Source: Medicago truncatula (lineage: Eukaryota > Streptophyta > Magnoliopsida > Fabales > Fabaceae). Taken from it: a stretch of DNA of 64,000 nt. Positions 23,933 through 36,197 of this stretch are shown piece by piece. How positions within the stretch are numbered: the stretch's first letter is position 1; each line of letters starts with the position of its first letter. The position numbers were made by a program, and so were the translations under genes. The notes beneath the pieces were generated by a model. That model searched no databases. It worked only from the letters and a program-made list of their open reading frames with translations, and had not been told where the DNA came from. The stretch covers positions 55,036,494 to 55,100,493 of the forward strand of contig NC_053045.1 of the NCBI RefSeq assembly GCF_003473485.1, in the 5' to 3' direction.

Positions 23933-24398
23933 GAGAGAGAGATGTGTTTGGTAAAAATATAAATATAATTGTATGTTAACTAAAAAACTAAACATGAAAA
24001 CTAAATACTATATTTTAAGTTATAAATATTTTACAGCCACTAATATGTTTATATATGCTGTTATAAATTAAGATAGAACGAAGATATGACTGCAATAAGT
24101 GTTTTGTAGACAAGGGGGTAAATCATATACGAGATAAGATGCATTTAAAATCGTCTTCTCTAAAAAAAATATTGGGAATTTCATTTTGGATAACATAGCT
24201 CGATTTTGATCTAATATATTACACAACATTTACTTTTATATTTCATTTGAATTGAAAACTTTTTTATCTAACAAATTCAATTGTGAGATTATAAGAGGAG
24301 GTTACAACTTATTCTTATTTTATTGTTCATGGTTCTGTGGTATCTATCTATCTATTTTTTTTTTTTATATAAATCATATTTAAATTTTAAAATTTGGT
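23933..24398. repeat. Segmental duplicate B, copy 2
   Basis: The second copy of 20063-20523, lying just downstream of the NAP-like exons. It differs by scattered substitutions and a longer T-run near 24354-24366. Confidence 0.9.
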
Positions 24399-24643
24399 AA
24401 CAATTGTATGTTGTATTAAAATACGATGATGTTGGTATTATGAGATTAATTTCTAAAAATTGTTTGTAAAACATTTTTTATTTTAAGAATAATTTCTACA
24501 TATTGATGGTATAACATTTTTTGCACATAATTCAATAAAATGTGGTTTCTTTGTCTTACTTTGCTGACATAAATTAATTCAACATAGGGTTAAGCGTGTA
24601 CGTCGTATTTCAAGTATATGTATTTTTTTCTATAAATCTTTTA

Positions 24644-24940
24644 TACTACCTCCGTCCCTAATTATAAGACCCTTTTGAGAATATTTTTTGTTCCTTTTTA
24701 TAAGACCCCTTTGTTATTTCCAACTACATTAATTATTTATTTACATACATGCCCCTATTAATTATACATCTTTTTCTTCAATCAACAATAAATAACATGT
24801 TGAAAACATAAACCATCTCTCTCTTAAAGGATAAAATTGTGAAAACAATACTAATTAGAAACATATTTAATACAAATATCTACTATCTTAATTTCCGTTA
24901 TTTTTTTAAGAGGGCCCTATAATTAGGGACGGAGGTAGTA
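24644..24940. mobile_element. Stowaway MITE (Tc1/Mariner)
   Basis: The element is 24646-24938 (293 bp), with near-perfect TIRs ctacctccgtccctaattat and its inverse at the right end, flanked by TA target duplications at 24644-24645 and 24939-24940. The TIR wording is the classic plant Stowaway form. There is no coding capacity. Confidence 0.95.
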
Positions 24941-27302
24941 TTATATATTAAGAATAAGTATTGTAATTTAGAAATAAAACTAAATCTTGTCTTGATTCTA
25001 ATGTTTGAATGTTTGAACTGTCAAAGCTAAAGATGTTTTTGGTCAAAGTTATGTGTTTTGTAATAAATTCTATAAATTCTACATTCATACATTTCAGAAG
25101 GATTACACAATAGATTGAGCACACGTGATATAGTCCACGAAGAACATATTTTGGTACATGATAGATCGAATTCATTAATTTTTAATTCAAATTTTTGAGA
25201 TATTATAATTGACAATTATTTAATATTCAAGCATATTTGAATGCATACATAAATCATGTGTTTCTTCATTGATATTTACGAAGACCATTTTTAAGTTCCT
25301 CAAGAATTAAGTTTAACATTAAAGCATTTTCTAATGATTGCTCAAAGAATATGATTATTCTTGATCATTGTTTATATAAATCATATGTATAGTTTTCGAA
25401 GAATTAGTAATTTAATATCAAGAATCCTTGTAAGATTACATAAGATGAAATTTTTTTTGGTTGTCATTTATGAAAAGTTGTGATCGAGTTCTTGAGGAAC
25501 TACACATTTATACCATGGTTGAAATTTATAAGAATTTTTTTTTTTATCTTGGTATAATTTACAGGAAAGAAATTTTAGTGAAAATATTTATATTTCTTTA
25601 CCAGACGAATGTGTTCTTGAAGCAGCAAAATTATGAATATACTTTCAAGAATAATTTGAAAGATTAGTTTTTTCTTATAGAATTTGAAAGATGAGTTACA
25701 ATTATATTATGATTAAATAAAAGATCATTGTTGATTAAAACTATGATGTGTTACATGTGATAATATCTCTATATTAAGAGACATACTTTGAATAAAATAT
25801 GTATAGTGGAAAATTTGCACAGCTTTTCCGCTGATTTAAATTGCACTTATATTAGTACAATTAAATCACCTATTGTCTTTAACGAGAATTTTACAATAAA
25901 TAATAAAATTGTAGTTTTTTTTAGGGAAAATAATAAAATTGTAGTTGGCGAGATCGGTTGCGTCATATTGGATCTATCATTATGTGTAAAATAGTTAAAA
26001 ATTTATGTCAAAGCATGTTGAAGAGCCAACGATTCTTCAATGTAATATTTTTTGTGTATTACTAGTTTCAAAGGAAGTTTACAATTGTAGGGAATCAGTC
26101 GCTCACATTGCTAAAACATATAATGTGGTATTTGTGAACCATAACTTCTAAAGTTATTACATGACTAATTCTTATGAAATCATAACTTCTAAATTATTCT
26201 TTGGGAACACACAATCATGAATGTTGAGATATTTTCGCATCAAACGAACGAGTCAAGATCCTCCATTTTGTGAACATGTTATTGTATTTAGGTTCTTCCC
26301 TTTATTTATAATAACATAATACTCTCTATCTAAGTGAATTTTTGGATTATGTGCACATTTTAATTACTTCTCAAGTTAACGCACCGAGATGAATTATGAA
26401 AAAAATACTAGAAAAATATATTTAATATGAATCTTCATCTAATATAAAAACTTGTGGTGAATGGACAAGATTGATTTTAAAGGAGTATTAGTATGTAATG
26501 TAACAACTAGTGACCCCGAAGTAAATGATGAGTGAGCTAGTGAGAATGAGCAAACTTTCGGAAATGAAGGAATTGGGCAGAAGAATCCCAGCATCAAACT
26601 AGCAGAATGAATGGTAGTGAGTGAACATAGATCTAGAGGTAGAGTTCGTCGAAAGGGATATGAAGTAGTTTTGATGATATCTCTCTCTCTCTCTCAACTT
26701 CTTCTGTATAGCTACTCCTCAATTTCACTCTAATTTTATAAGTTAAGTTTTTCCTAGTTCAATCAAATTGTACTACTCTATAATAAGAATAGCGTAAGAT
26801 GAGTAACTATATCTTTTTAGGAACATAAAATTAATCACGTGTCTTTCGGATATACAACAAAGGATATATTTCTGTTTGTGATACCTTAAACAACAAATGG
26901 AACTTGTAAGGATACTGGTTGGTAGTTGGTTCAAGTACAATTGATGATAGAATACACATTAGGTAATGGTTGTTGCCTTATAAATGATAAAATCATATTT
27001 TTATGTTCTACCATGGTAGTTAGAAGGCTAGAACAAAGTCATGGTCATGAACAATTTTCCAGCCACGCCTAATCATAGGGATAATTGCTCTTTATGAACA
27101 ATTTTTGGAGGGACAAGTAAAAGAATGTCAAAAAGTAGGCAAATTTTATATCTTAGCAATGAAATAAAATTGTTTAACTGATTATACTTTCATAAGAAAT
27201 TTTCGTCGCGACAACAAACATTCAATACCAAAGTTTTCTATGCTATAATATTATTATATACAAGAACACTCATGGTGATTGAGAATATACATGTCACTAT
27301 CA
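24941..27302. other. Gene-free spacer downstream of the glyoxalase gene
   Basis: AT-rich with no supported gene. Short open frames near 24948-25215, 25461-25667 and 25788-25994 lack protein features. A (TC)n run sits at about 26683-26695. The segment 26500-26670 is less AT-rich and may be a degraded gene remnant, but I could not identify it. Confidence 0.4.
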
Positions 27303-27997
27303 CTACATTGAGATCATTTGTTGAATTTGCTGCTGCTGATTTTGAATATTGCAGTTGAAGCGCGAGCATGACCAAATTGTACTGTTCTCTGATAAAGGTA
27401 CAATTGGAATATTGTCACAATTGCAGATTTCAATCATGGTGCCATCTGGATCATGGAAGAACAACTGATCAACGTAGATTCCATTTTCCTCTACTAAGTT
27501 CTTCACATACTCTATCTTCATTTGCTGCAGTTTATTCTCCACTGCTGCCATACTTTCACACTAGCAACAATGCACATTCACATAATAAGTATATAGGCAC
27601 ATATGCTTTTAAAGTTGAAATAATTTACACAAATAGAGGGCGAGAGAGATGTACTTGGAATGAAATATGGTTGTCCTTTGGATTAATGTGCACATTCTTG
27701 GTCATACTTTCTGGATCATCTGATTGGAGAAGGTGTATACCAATGCCATAATTAAACAACCTAATCAAACCCAAAATGCAATTAGTGTCAAAATTCAATG
27801 AAAAGGGTATATAATTCATCAAAAGTGTATCATAAAATGATTAAATATACGTACCATGCACCATTGAAGGCTAAGGAGGTAGGCCTCTTAATAGGAAAGA
27901 AGCCAAGAACATTGACGTAAAAATCAACTGACTTGTCTAATGATCTACACACCAATGAGATGTGATTCAATGATTTGAGTTGCAGGGGATTGCCCAT
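27303..27997 (-). CDS. Glyoxalase/VOC superfamily protein (GLYI4/GLYI7-like)
   Basis: Three exons on the minus strand: 27997-27855, 27760-27655 and 27560-27303, giving 168 residues, with a Trp codon split across intron 1. A single VOC domain covers roughly residues 6-135: LKSLNHISLVCRSLDKSVDF, YVNVLGF, PKDNHISFQ and DQLFFHDPDGTMIEICNCD. The probable metal ligands are His12, His79 and Glu127. The closest relatives recalled are Arabidopsis At1g80160 and At1g15380, annotated as glyoxalase I-like. They are small single-domain members whose lactoylglutathione lyase activity is weak or unproven, so a methylglyoxal role is inference. The ATG at 27997 is the first after an in-frame stop. The tail is unusually Gln-rich (NQQQQIQQM) compared with the rest. 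Confidence 0.9.
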
Positions 27998-29895
27998 TCC
28001 TTCTTGATTTTCTTTTACCTTATGTCACAAATAATTGAATGAAATACTTTTTTTTGAAGATATGAAATACTATAATGTCGGTTCTAGGTTCTAGGAGTTT
28101 AGGCGTATTGATAGAATATGATAGAGAAATGAATGTATTTATAGGGAGTTATTTGGTAAGAAGAGTTTGATACTTTCTTTGGTACGTTTTGGAAGTTTCA
28201 TGTTTATAGTTTGGATTTGGATGGGGACTACACATAGATGTCGTATTTGTGAAACAGGATTCGACAAACAATTCTTATCTGGCTTCATGACACGTAAGAC
28301 CGTGTTTGTCTTGGTCTATTTTTACAAGTTTTGTTTAGCAACTGAGAAAATCAAAATGCATGTGTCACTGCCCAGGGATCAAAAACAATAAGATAAGCAT
28401 TAATCCTCCATGGAGGAAACTTGCAATTAGGTGGAAAAACTACCAGCTAGGAATTTTCTATGAACTACTAATCCTCATCCAGTGTGAAGTTTATAAAAAA
28501 TAAATAAAAACAAGTGGATATATTTTTAGACATTGATATTATTAAAAATAAAGGTAAGAGGTTAAGATAATTATTGACAATTGAAGAATCTCAATGATAA
28601 TCATACGTTCGACTTTTTTTTCTTTTTGACTAAACCTTATGTTCAACTTGTGCGTTCAAAGATTGGTAGAATGTGTCTTCTAAAAAAAAATGATAGAATG
28701 TGTAAGATGTGGGAGTACGGTCAAAGGAAAAAAAAATTAAGTTTTTCTTTTTAAAACTAATTTTTTTTTTTGACAGAAAATTTAATTTTGAGTTAAATTT
28801 TGATACTTTAATCAGTTGGTTTGAAGTAAAAGATTGTGTAGGGTAACATATTATTTATAAGATCATTTAATATCGACAATATAAAATTTTGTTATACATC
28901 TAATTAAATCACGTCATGTAGATATTTTATGTACTAACTTATAAAAATTGTACTATAATATGATATGATTGGATGCATGTATAAAAAAAATTACACCATC
29001 AACATATATAAATTAATCTCATATTTAAAACATTTTTTGAATTCTAAATGTTTTTATTGATCGTGATAATTTGAAATTTTTAGTAAATTTTCTGTTTTAC
29101 AATTAATATCACTTCAAAAATAACATTTCAAAATGAATATCATTTTTCAATGTACATGATTGGTTACCGGTAGGAAAGGGGAAACACGTATGTCTCCCTC
29201 AAAAGCGATTTCACGTTGTTTGGCTCTCCTTCACCCTTCCGTCGTCACCGCACGTTTGCACAAGCAGAATTGATTTTCAACGAAGCTACAATTCCTAGCT
29301 TCTAAAAATCAATTTTCACTACCATAGGTTTGTTTCCCCGAATTTCTCTTTATTACCCTTGATTCTCAACTACCTTACATCATAACTCATGTTTATCTGA
29401 ATCCTAATCTCCTGTCAAATATTGAAGACAAAGTTGTTTTGTTCACCCATATCATAAATTCATTAAACTCCAATCGGTTCACCCACCTCAAAACTTATTT
29501 ATATATGTTGCCTCATTTGTCACCCTTTTCATTCTCTCAAGCACGCAATAAAAGGAAATTAAGCAAAGTTCCAAATAGCAGTTGTGATGGATAGCTCAAG
29601 GTAAGCTCAAATTCTTCTCTTTATCTATTAATTCAGTTATCATAACAATGCATTTGATGTGTTTGATAAAATGAATGAATGAAGAAATATTGTTTAGTTT
29701 TTGGTAAATTTTTCCTTAAATGATGTTTGTGTTGATAAAAGTAACAAGCACTTCCAATCCAAAGGTAATAAACTACACATATATACAACAGTGATAAGAG
29801 CGTATGTACAAGAAGCAAAATATTTCGCTGCACATATATTTTAAAGTGTTGACACCATTGTTGAAGTCTCAAATGATCTTTATATGCATGCTCAG
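27998..29895. other. Glyoxalase promoter side and AT-rich spacer
   Basis: No gene is supported. Between 29160 and 29330 the sequence is less AT-rich and contains agaattgattttc and a paired gaagctac/tagcttc. That resembles MITE ends seen elsewhere in the window and could be one end of a PIF/Harbinger-related element. At 29587 a short atggatagctcaag is followed by a good donor gtaagc, but no partner exon can be proven. Confidence 0.35.
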
Positions 29896-31054
29896 TGATA
29901 GATTTTTGGCAAGTGTACCAAAAGTATCGAAGTAGTAAAAATATCGTTCCCACAAGGACTGATTTTAATCTCAATAATTCAATTACGTTGTAAATTAGGA
30001 TGTATAAATGTTCTTTTAGTTTGCCACTAGGCAGTTGATTGGGTTGTTTGCATAAGTAATAACAGAAAATAAAGATTGGTTTTAAGAATAAAAGAGAGAT
30101 GAGATTAGGTCTTTTGAATCATCGATGTTCCCCTAATTGGTATACTGCACCTATTTGTATTAATGATTCTCTAATTCAACGATAGTTAACAAAATAGCTC
30201 TAATCAATCCCTTGAGTTAGGACCCTCTTCTCAAACTACAGCCCCTAATTCCTTAGGTGGACTAATAATCTTTGAATGTTTTAAAAACGTTAACCTAATA
30301 TCACTAACAAACGATTATCCATTCCTAGATTAACCATGTTTATTAGAACAATTCAATTAGGTCTAAATCGAAAGTTATGGTCAGTAGTCATTCGTTCTCA
30401 CTAAATCATGTTTATATTTGATCATAATATAAAAAGCATTAAGAACAATTAAATTGAATAAAAACTAGATTGTCATTAATAATAAATAGAGTTTCACAGC
30501 AACATGGATCAATTAGGGTTACAAGGATTCATCTCAGACCTAATCTTTAAGAGATTTAGCTACTCATAATTGAGTTTACAAATAGCATAATCAATGGAAG
30601 AATTAAAACATACATAAACTGGATTAGAGATGATGAAATCGCCCCTTATGCAGTCTTCTGGGTGTTAAAATCGTACTTTAGCTCTCCAAAATCGTCACCC
30701 TTATGTTTGGAACTGACTTCAGCTTAAATAGGCAAATCTGGATGCGCGCAAAATCGCGTTACGGTTGGCAAAATCGCACCACGATTTCTTCAAAACCCTA
30801 AATTCCTTCCAGATCCTTCCTTAAAATCGTAGCGCGCTGCTCAAAATCGTACCACGATTTCAGCAGTTCGAAAACATGCCTCTCTGGTCAAAAATCGCAT
30901 CACGGTAGTGAAAATCGTGACACGATTTGTTGCTTTCAGTTCTTCTAAAATCTTTGCTTTTAACACCCTTGAATACTCCATATTGCACAGAACTCTAACA
31001 AAATTGTCAAAATAAATCCTAAAAATTACGTAATGACAGCATGTCATCACTCAG
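29891..31054. mobile_element. Solo LTR of an unclassified LTR retrotransposon
   Basis: The element is 29896-31049 (1154 bp), beginning TGATAG and ending GTCATCA, flanked by perfect 5-bp repeats ctcag at 29891-29895 and 31050-31054. The TG...CA ends plus the 5-bp target duplication are diagnostic of an LTR. No internal region, primer-binding site or gag-pol was seen, so it is read as a solo LTR left by recombination, or a very short LTR-only fossil. The family could not be assigned. Age cannot be read from LTR divergence because only one LTR remains; the perfect target duplication suggests it is not very old. Confidence 0.8.
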
Positions 31055-31197
31055 TGTTGTCAATTGATGATGTTTAAGCCTGCAAGGGAGATTTTTATTT
31101 CCCTACGAGGTTCAGAGGAGAAAAGGTTGAATTGACTTAAGCATGCAGTTGATAACCCATTGCCATTCATGAATATGTAACTTGGAACCTGTGTGAC

Positions 31198-31437
31198 TAG
31201 GAAGTAAGCTAGAAAGTACTATGAATTAAGAAGTAATCTAGGAAGTACTAGTAACTATGAAGCACTGTTATATTATTTAGTCTTTAATGTTGTAATGTTC
31301 CATTATCTTTAAATTAAGAAGTAATCTAGGAAGTACTAGTAACTATCAAGTACTGTTATGTTTTGCCTTTTAATTAGGAAGTAATCTAAGAAGTGCTAGT
31401 AACTATGAAGTACTATTATGAAGTACTAGTAACTTAT
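31198..31437. repeat. Degenerate tandem repeat, agtaatctaggaagtactag type
   Basis: At least four copies of a unit of the form gaagtaatctaggaagtact plus agtaactatgaagtactgttat, spaced unevenly between 31198 and 31437. This is a local tandem array of unknown origin, next to the transposase remnant. Confidence 0.8.
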
Positions 31438-32134
31438 GTAATGTTTCTATACCTTAATGAAGGCTTATGTTGTGTGATAATTATGCTTGTATTTTTTGTT
31501 CACTTATGTTGTTCACCCATCCTCCATAAGCTCTATTTCAGTTTTAACTGGTTATGTATAAGCTCTATTTTTTGGTTCAATTTTAACTGGTATTTTGGCT
31601 CTGATTTGCTGGTTTTCTTGTTCAGTTCTTACCACCCTTTTGGTTCAGTTTTACTGGTTTTTTCAAAGCAGTTTTTACCACCTCTTACTTAGGACTCATT
31701 GAATGCATTAGACTGAGTGTTTATGTTTCAAAGCATGTTTCTTATGACTGTAGATTGTGTGACATTCAAAGCATGTTTCTTGTGACAGTAGATTGTGTGA
31801 CATTATGATTTCTTATTGTTCTAACATGTGGGTTGCACTTATTTACATTGCAAAGGGACCGCATGCATACCCCAAAAAAATATCACAACCACCCAAAGCA
31901 AACAAGCAAGCACCCAGGCTGAAAGCTGATGCATCAGCGCCCCAAACAGAAACAGAACCATAGCAAAAAATTATGCTGTCATCCCTCTGATACAACACCA
32001 AAAGCGCAGTTGCTACAGCAGCTCCAAACCCAGAAATCAAGGACACAATCACGACCGGATAGGTGGCCTACTAAGACACTCATTGTGTTTCTACACTTAA
32101 AAACAATATCTATTGAGATGCAATTCCATGATTT

Positions 32135-32338
32135 CTGATTGTCATACACAACTTTATTAGAAGGAATGCTGATATGGATGTTGATTTCAATCGATATGAG
32201 GATGAAGACATAACCCTTGATCACGATGATTATCGTAGATCAGTTAATTTGGATTTATCTCAAAATTTAAATATAGCTTCTTCATCTGAGATGAATCATG
32301 TTCGAGATCAAATTATAGAGTTCAGGAAAAATAATTAG
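32135..32338 (+). pseudogene. C-terminal remnant of a PIF/Harbinger (HARBI1-like) transposase
   Basis: The frame reads LIVIHNFIRRNADMDVDFNR, followed by an acidic YEDEDITLDHDDYRR stretch and ends IIEFRKNN at a stop. The xIHNFIR motif followed by an acidic tail is the hallmark end of plant HARBI1-type DDE nucleases, where the last catalytic acid region precedes (C/A)xxIHNFIR. Sequence directly upstream (31845-32134) keeps short open stretches but no recognisable DDE domain, so most of the gene is missing or decayed. Repeat ends near 29200 and 32790 could belong to the same element. Confidence 0.65.
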
Positions 32339-32639
32339 TATTGTATTAATGTTTCAAACTTGTACCACACTTTATATTATATTTTCTATTTGTAATTTTA
32401 ATTGAGTACTTCATGTTTAACGTATATTCCCTGCATGTATTTTTATTTGGATACTGTCTGATTAACAAGTTATGTTAATCTTTCCCTAAAAAAATAAATT
32501 TATGTTAAGCTTATAATTTTATTGTCAATTTAATAAAAAAAAAAATAGATGAAAAAACTAAACAAATGTCAAATTTTATAACTATATACACAGACACATG
32601 TTAAAGCCCATTTTGATCTTTTACACATCTAAAAGCAAT

Positions 32640-32790
32640 TCTGACACAAAACATCCAAACAACATTTTTCATACAAAGCACTTCTGTTTTGAAGGTAACC
32701 AAACATAAATTACTTTACGTTCAACTCACTTTTAACCAAAATCAATTCTATCAAAATCAATTTTTTCCACCGCACAACCAAACACACGCT
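32640..32790. repeat. MITE-like dispersed repeat end
   Basis: Contains ccaaacataaattactttac, caactcacttttaaccaaaa, tcaattctatcaaaatcaat and ends aaccaaacacacgct. The ordered blocks match those at 690-845. Read on the minus strand it starts agcgtgtgtttggttg, a Tourist/PIF-like terminus. It may be the right end of the Harbinger remnant or a separate MITE. Confidence 0.5.
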
Positions 32791-33267
32791 GAATGGAGTA
32801 CGATCAAAGGGAAGAAAAAAATAATTTAATTTTACGCTACAATTCAAAAAAATTAATATTATGGTTTTTCTTAATATTATGGTTGTAGGATCCACTATCA
32901 ACCTTTTGTGTGCATCTCTCTCCATTTGTTAAAATAAATGGAGAAGATCCTTCTCCCATTTGGCGAGCATTGTGGCATGAAATTGAGATAATTTGGGGTG
33001 ATAGAGTCATAAACCTTGTGGTGTAGAGGGACTTTAAAGTTATAATTGACATAATTATACATTAGATTACGGATGATCACAAAGTCATAATTAATTGAAT
33101 TACACATGAGATTACTATTACACATGAGATTACTGACGATCACACATTGCCAACCTTAGTCTTCGAGTGTTAGTGAAAATGGATTGACACGTCAAATTCA
33201 ACCATATTTGCAAGAGAAAGTATTATGTACATCGTCGACCTGCAAACTTTGATCTCAATTTAAAGAA

Positions 33268-33562
33268 TACTCCCTCCGTCCCATAATAACTAAGCCATTT
33301 GCATAAAAATATTGCCCCAAAAAAAATTGACCCATTTCACTTTTCGGTACAACAATAATTACTTTTTTCCAATTATAATTCAAATTAATACTACTTTAAT
33401 CACTCTCAATTCAATATATTCTACTTTGCGTTTATGATAAGAAGGAATGCACCGATACTTAACAAGACACTCAAAACTATTTCTCTATCTTTCACTTATA
33501 CACTTTTTCTTAATATGTGTGAAATGAACAAAATACTCAGTTAAAAGGGGACGGAGAGAGTA
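33268..33562. mobile_element. Stowaway MITE (Tc1/Mariner), second subfamily
   Basis: The element is 33270-33560 (291 bp), with TIRs ctccctccgtccc and ctctctccgtcccc read inwards, flanked by TA at 33268-33269 and 33561-33562. Its TIR continuation (cataataac) differs from the copy at 24646, so it belongs to a distinct subfamily. Confidence 0.92.
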
Positions 33563-33674
33563 TGAATTTACTCATCTTGAGATGAGTTGAAGTCTTGAAG
33601 ATCTTCTTAGTTGGTGATACATTTTTACTAGGATTAACCATTAGGGCATCTTTGGCCTTCTTTTATATCAAAAA

Positions 33675-34217
33675 AATAAAATAAGGGTTAAATATGTTTT
33701 TTCAACTATAAATATATCAAATTTTCTTTTTGGCTCCTCTAAAAAATTTCTTCAACTTTTAGTACACCAAAAGTTTTTCATCACTAGTTCACCACTTTTA
33801 ATCTCTCTTTTTAAGTTAACTCATATGTAGACTTCATATTTTTAATGAAATTTTACGTTACTGAAGTATAATATTATAATAATCTCTCCAAACTAAATAG
33901 ATTTTTAATAAAACATGAATGAAATATAAATTTTAATATTTTGAACACTTAAAAATTCATATTTAATTAATATTTTATTAAAAAATTCTAATTTTTTTGA
34001 GGTGATTGTTATTATAATATTATAGTAGACATTTTTGCATAATTTCATTCAAAAATATAAAAACTACATATTAGTTGATTTAAAAGTATGGATCAAAACA
34101 AGTGATGAAAAATTTTCAAGGTGCTAAAAGTGAAAGGGAATTTTTAAATAAATTAAAACGAAAAACTAATATATTGATAGTTGAAAAAAAAAGAAACATA
34201 TTTTACCTAAAAAAATA
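33675..34217. mobile_element. Long-TIR MITE, MULE type
   Basis: The element is 33684-34208 (525 bp). The left arm (agggttaaatatgtttttt, tcaactataaatatat, cttcaacttttagtacacc, tttttcatcacta) is mirrored by the right arm over roughly 130-150 bp. Flanking 9-mers aataaaata and aaaaaaata match at eight of nine positions, compatible with a Mutator-type duplication. There is no coding capacity. It resembles, but is not the same as, the 8727-9872 element. Confidence 0.75.
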
Positions 34218-34799
34218 ATAATTTGTCGTCTAAATTCTCAAGTTCTGGGTTTCTTCTTTCTTCCCTCGTTGCAATAGCGAAGACCCTGAAATTGAAAAGC
34301 AGCGGGTTTCAGTGACATGTTTGATTTCAATTATCTCGTTGCATACTAAACAATTACACTAAATCCTTAACTTCCATTGTTACGAAACGCACACATCTCG
34401 TCTCACTCACAGCTCTCCAAGGTATGTGTGCCTTTCTCTCTGCTTCGATTTCTTCTATGATTCCCACAGTTGATTCGTTTTCTTGTTCACCATTATGTGT
34501 GTTTTATTGGTTTTTGTTTTCTGGGTTTCTAGTTTGTTACCACAAATTCTTATCATTGCTCATCAATTCAAGTACTTTTATTCTTTATTTGTTTGCCCAC
34601 CAAATGTTTGACACAAATACTCACACAACCTATAGTCTTCTGAAGTGCTTGAATTATCAGTTTGTGTTCATGATTCCATCACATTGCATCTAATTTATTC
34701 AACTAGAGTTATAATCTATGTTTACATGGCAAGATGATGGGCATTTATTGGATGACGGTGTAAACTATTTTACACAGTTGATGCACTTCCATTAAACTT

Positions 34800-35041
34800 G
34801 TCATTTTTTGCCCTTCTTGTTTGTTCTAATTTTTCACAAATTGACTTATTTGGGGGAGCCAAATCTGCTTTTATATTGCGGCGGGACATTTTGCAGTATT
34901 TTGCGGCACAGTCCATCGTTGTAACTTTGCGGTGGTTAAGTAAAACAGTCGTGTTAACCGCTGCAAACAATAAGCAGCGGCAGTTGTGCAAGAACCGCTG
35001 CAATCCTTTTGTTGTAATCAAACGATTTTATTATAGTAGTG
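34800..35041. mobile_element. Possible CACTA-type terminus
   Basis: Read on the minus strand the segment begins cactactataataaaatcg and carries several subterminal gcagcggtt/accgctgc repeats within about 120 bp. The 5' CACTA ending plus subterminal repeats is the layout of CACTA transposons. The opposite end is not visible, so it is a truncated or single-ended remnant. Confidence 0.4.
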
Positions 35042-35111
35042 TCAGTAAGCAACTGTGGAAAAACTACAATTTTAAAAGGGGGGGTAAAAGAAAAAATAGA
35101 ACGTATTAGAA

Positions 35112-35275
35112 CAAACAAATAATAAACCATCAATTTTGTCCCTGAACTATCACCTTATCTTCAAAGAGACACTACCCTCCACCCCTGTTTGGGGTAGGGA
35201 TCGAAGTCTCGACCTCCTTTTCATTCCACTCCTTAACATACACACCCCTACCACCAAGTCAACCTTATAAACCCA
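35112..35275 (-). mobile_element. tRNA-derived SINE, reverse orientation
   Basis: Read on the minus strand: ggttgacttggtggtagggg (A-box-like), about 40 bases later gtcgagacttcgatccctac (B-box-like), then a non-tRNA body. It lies in the presumed leader intron of MED17. The ends are approximate and no target duplication was found. Confidence 0.6.
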
Positions 35276-36197
35276 ACTTAATGATTCTTCACTGCTTAAT
35301 TCCCCCACCTCAACCACCAAACCAACTTTATATCTTCCAATTTCACTCCTTTGTGATATTTTCCATTTGTATAAACTGCTTGAAATATGTGAATACTTAT
35401 CTTATTCTAATTTTAGGAGTACCTGCTGTTTTGGTTACTCCTTAAGTATTTGACAAAAGTGCTGAATTTCATTTTGAATTGCTTAACCATTTTATTTGCA
35501 CCCGAGGCTAATTTTTGTTAATGCTTGGTATGGAGACTGATCTATGTTTTGGAAATTTATAAATACTTTGATGTCAGTGGTACTTGGTGCTTGGTGTGGC
35601 AATCCTTTGTGGATGGTTGGACTGGTGTGTTTACTCTGATTCCAGTTTTCTGTGATGTGAAAATGCTGTTTGCGGAAACCATTGTCTTTCTTTGGATTTT
35701 ATTTTAATCAATTGCTAGCGTTGTTCTCTTCTTGCATGACTGGTCGCCATTGTCAAGTGTTAATAGGCATTAAAAATTGATTCACTGGATTTAAACTTGT
35801 ACGTGCATTTGCATGCTGATTGATTATAACATATTCACTGGTTAATTGCTAACAGGTTGTCAAATATTTTATTACCTGTAAGAAAATATTCAAATTATAT
35901 ATTCAACGGATAATTTGGTGGCTAATTTACCCTAAATTTTTATTTTATTTTAAATGCTTGTAAGTGTAATTATCTATTGATTGCATAAACATGTTAAAAA
36001 GTAAATAAAATTCTTGTTTTCAAACTCTGTAAAGATTTACTTTTCTAATTATTTCTATTGTTTGATTATAAGTTTTTGAACTATTTTATTATTCACTTAG
36101 GCTTGGACTTAAAGCTACTGTCTGGTCTCACCCACATTTTCTTGCGGGCACGGAAGGTTTTGTGGAATTTTTTCGGGCAAACAAACTTTTCCAAAAG

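Larger units (their letters stand above)
34422..36197 (+). other. Probable 5'-UTR intron of MED17
   Basis: A CT-rich exon-like stretch (about 34240-34421) ends ctctccaag and is followed by a strong donor, gtatgtgtg. The MED17 start codon at 36198 is immediately preceded by ccaaaag. A leader intron of about 1.8 kb is therefore the simplest reading; an internal leader exon is possible. The interval contains a CACTA-like terminus and a SINE, listed separately. Confidence 0.45.

Noticed and set aside
31843-32224. Overlapping plus and minus open frames before the Harbinger tail as a separate gene
   Set aside because: No conserved domain in any frame, and frames are short and broken relative to the HARBI1-like text that follows; more likely decayed transposon sequence.
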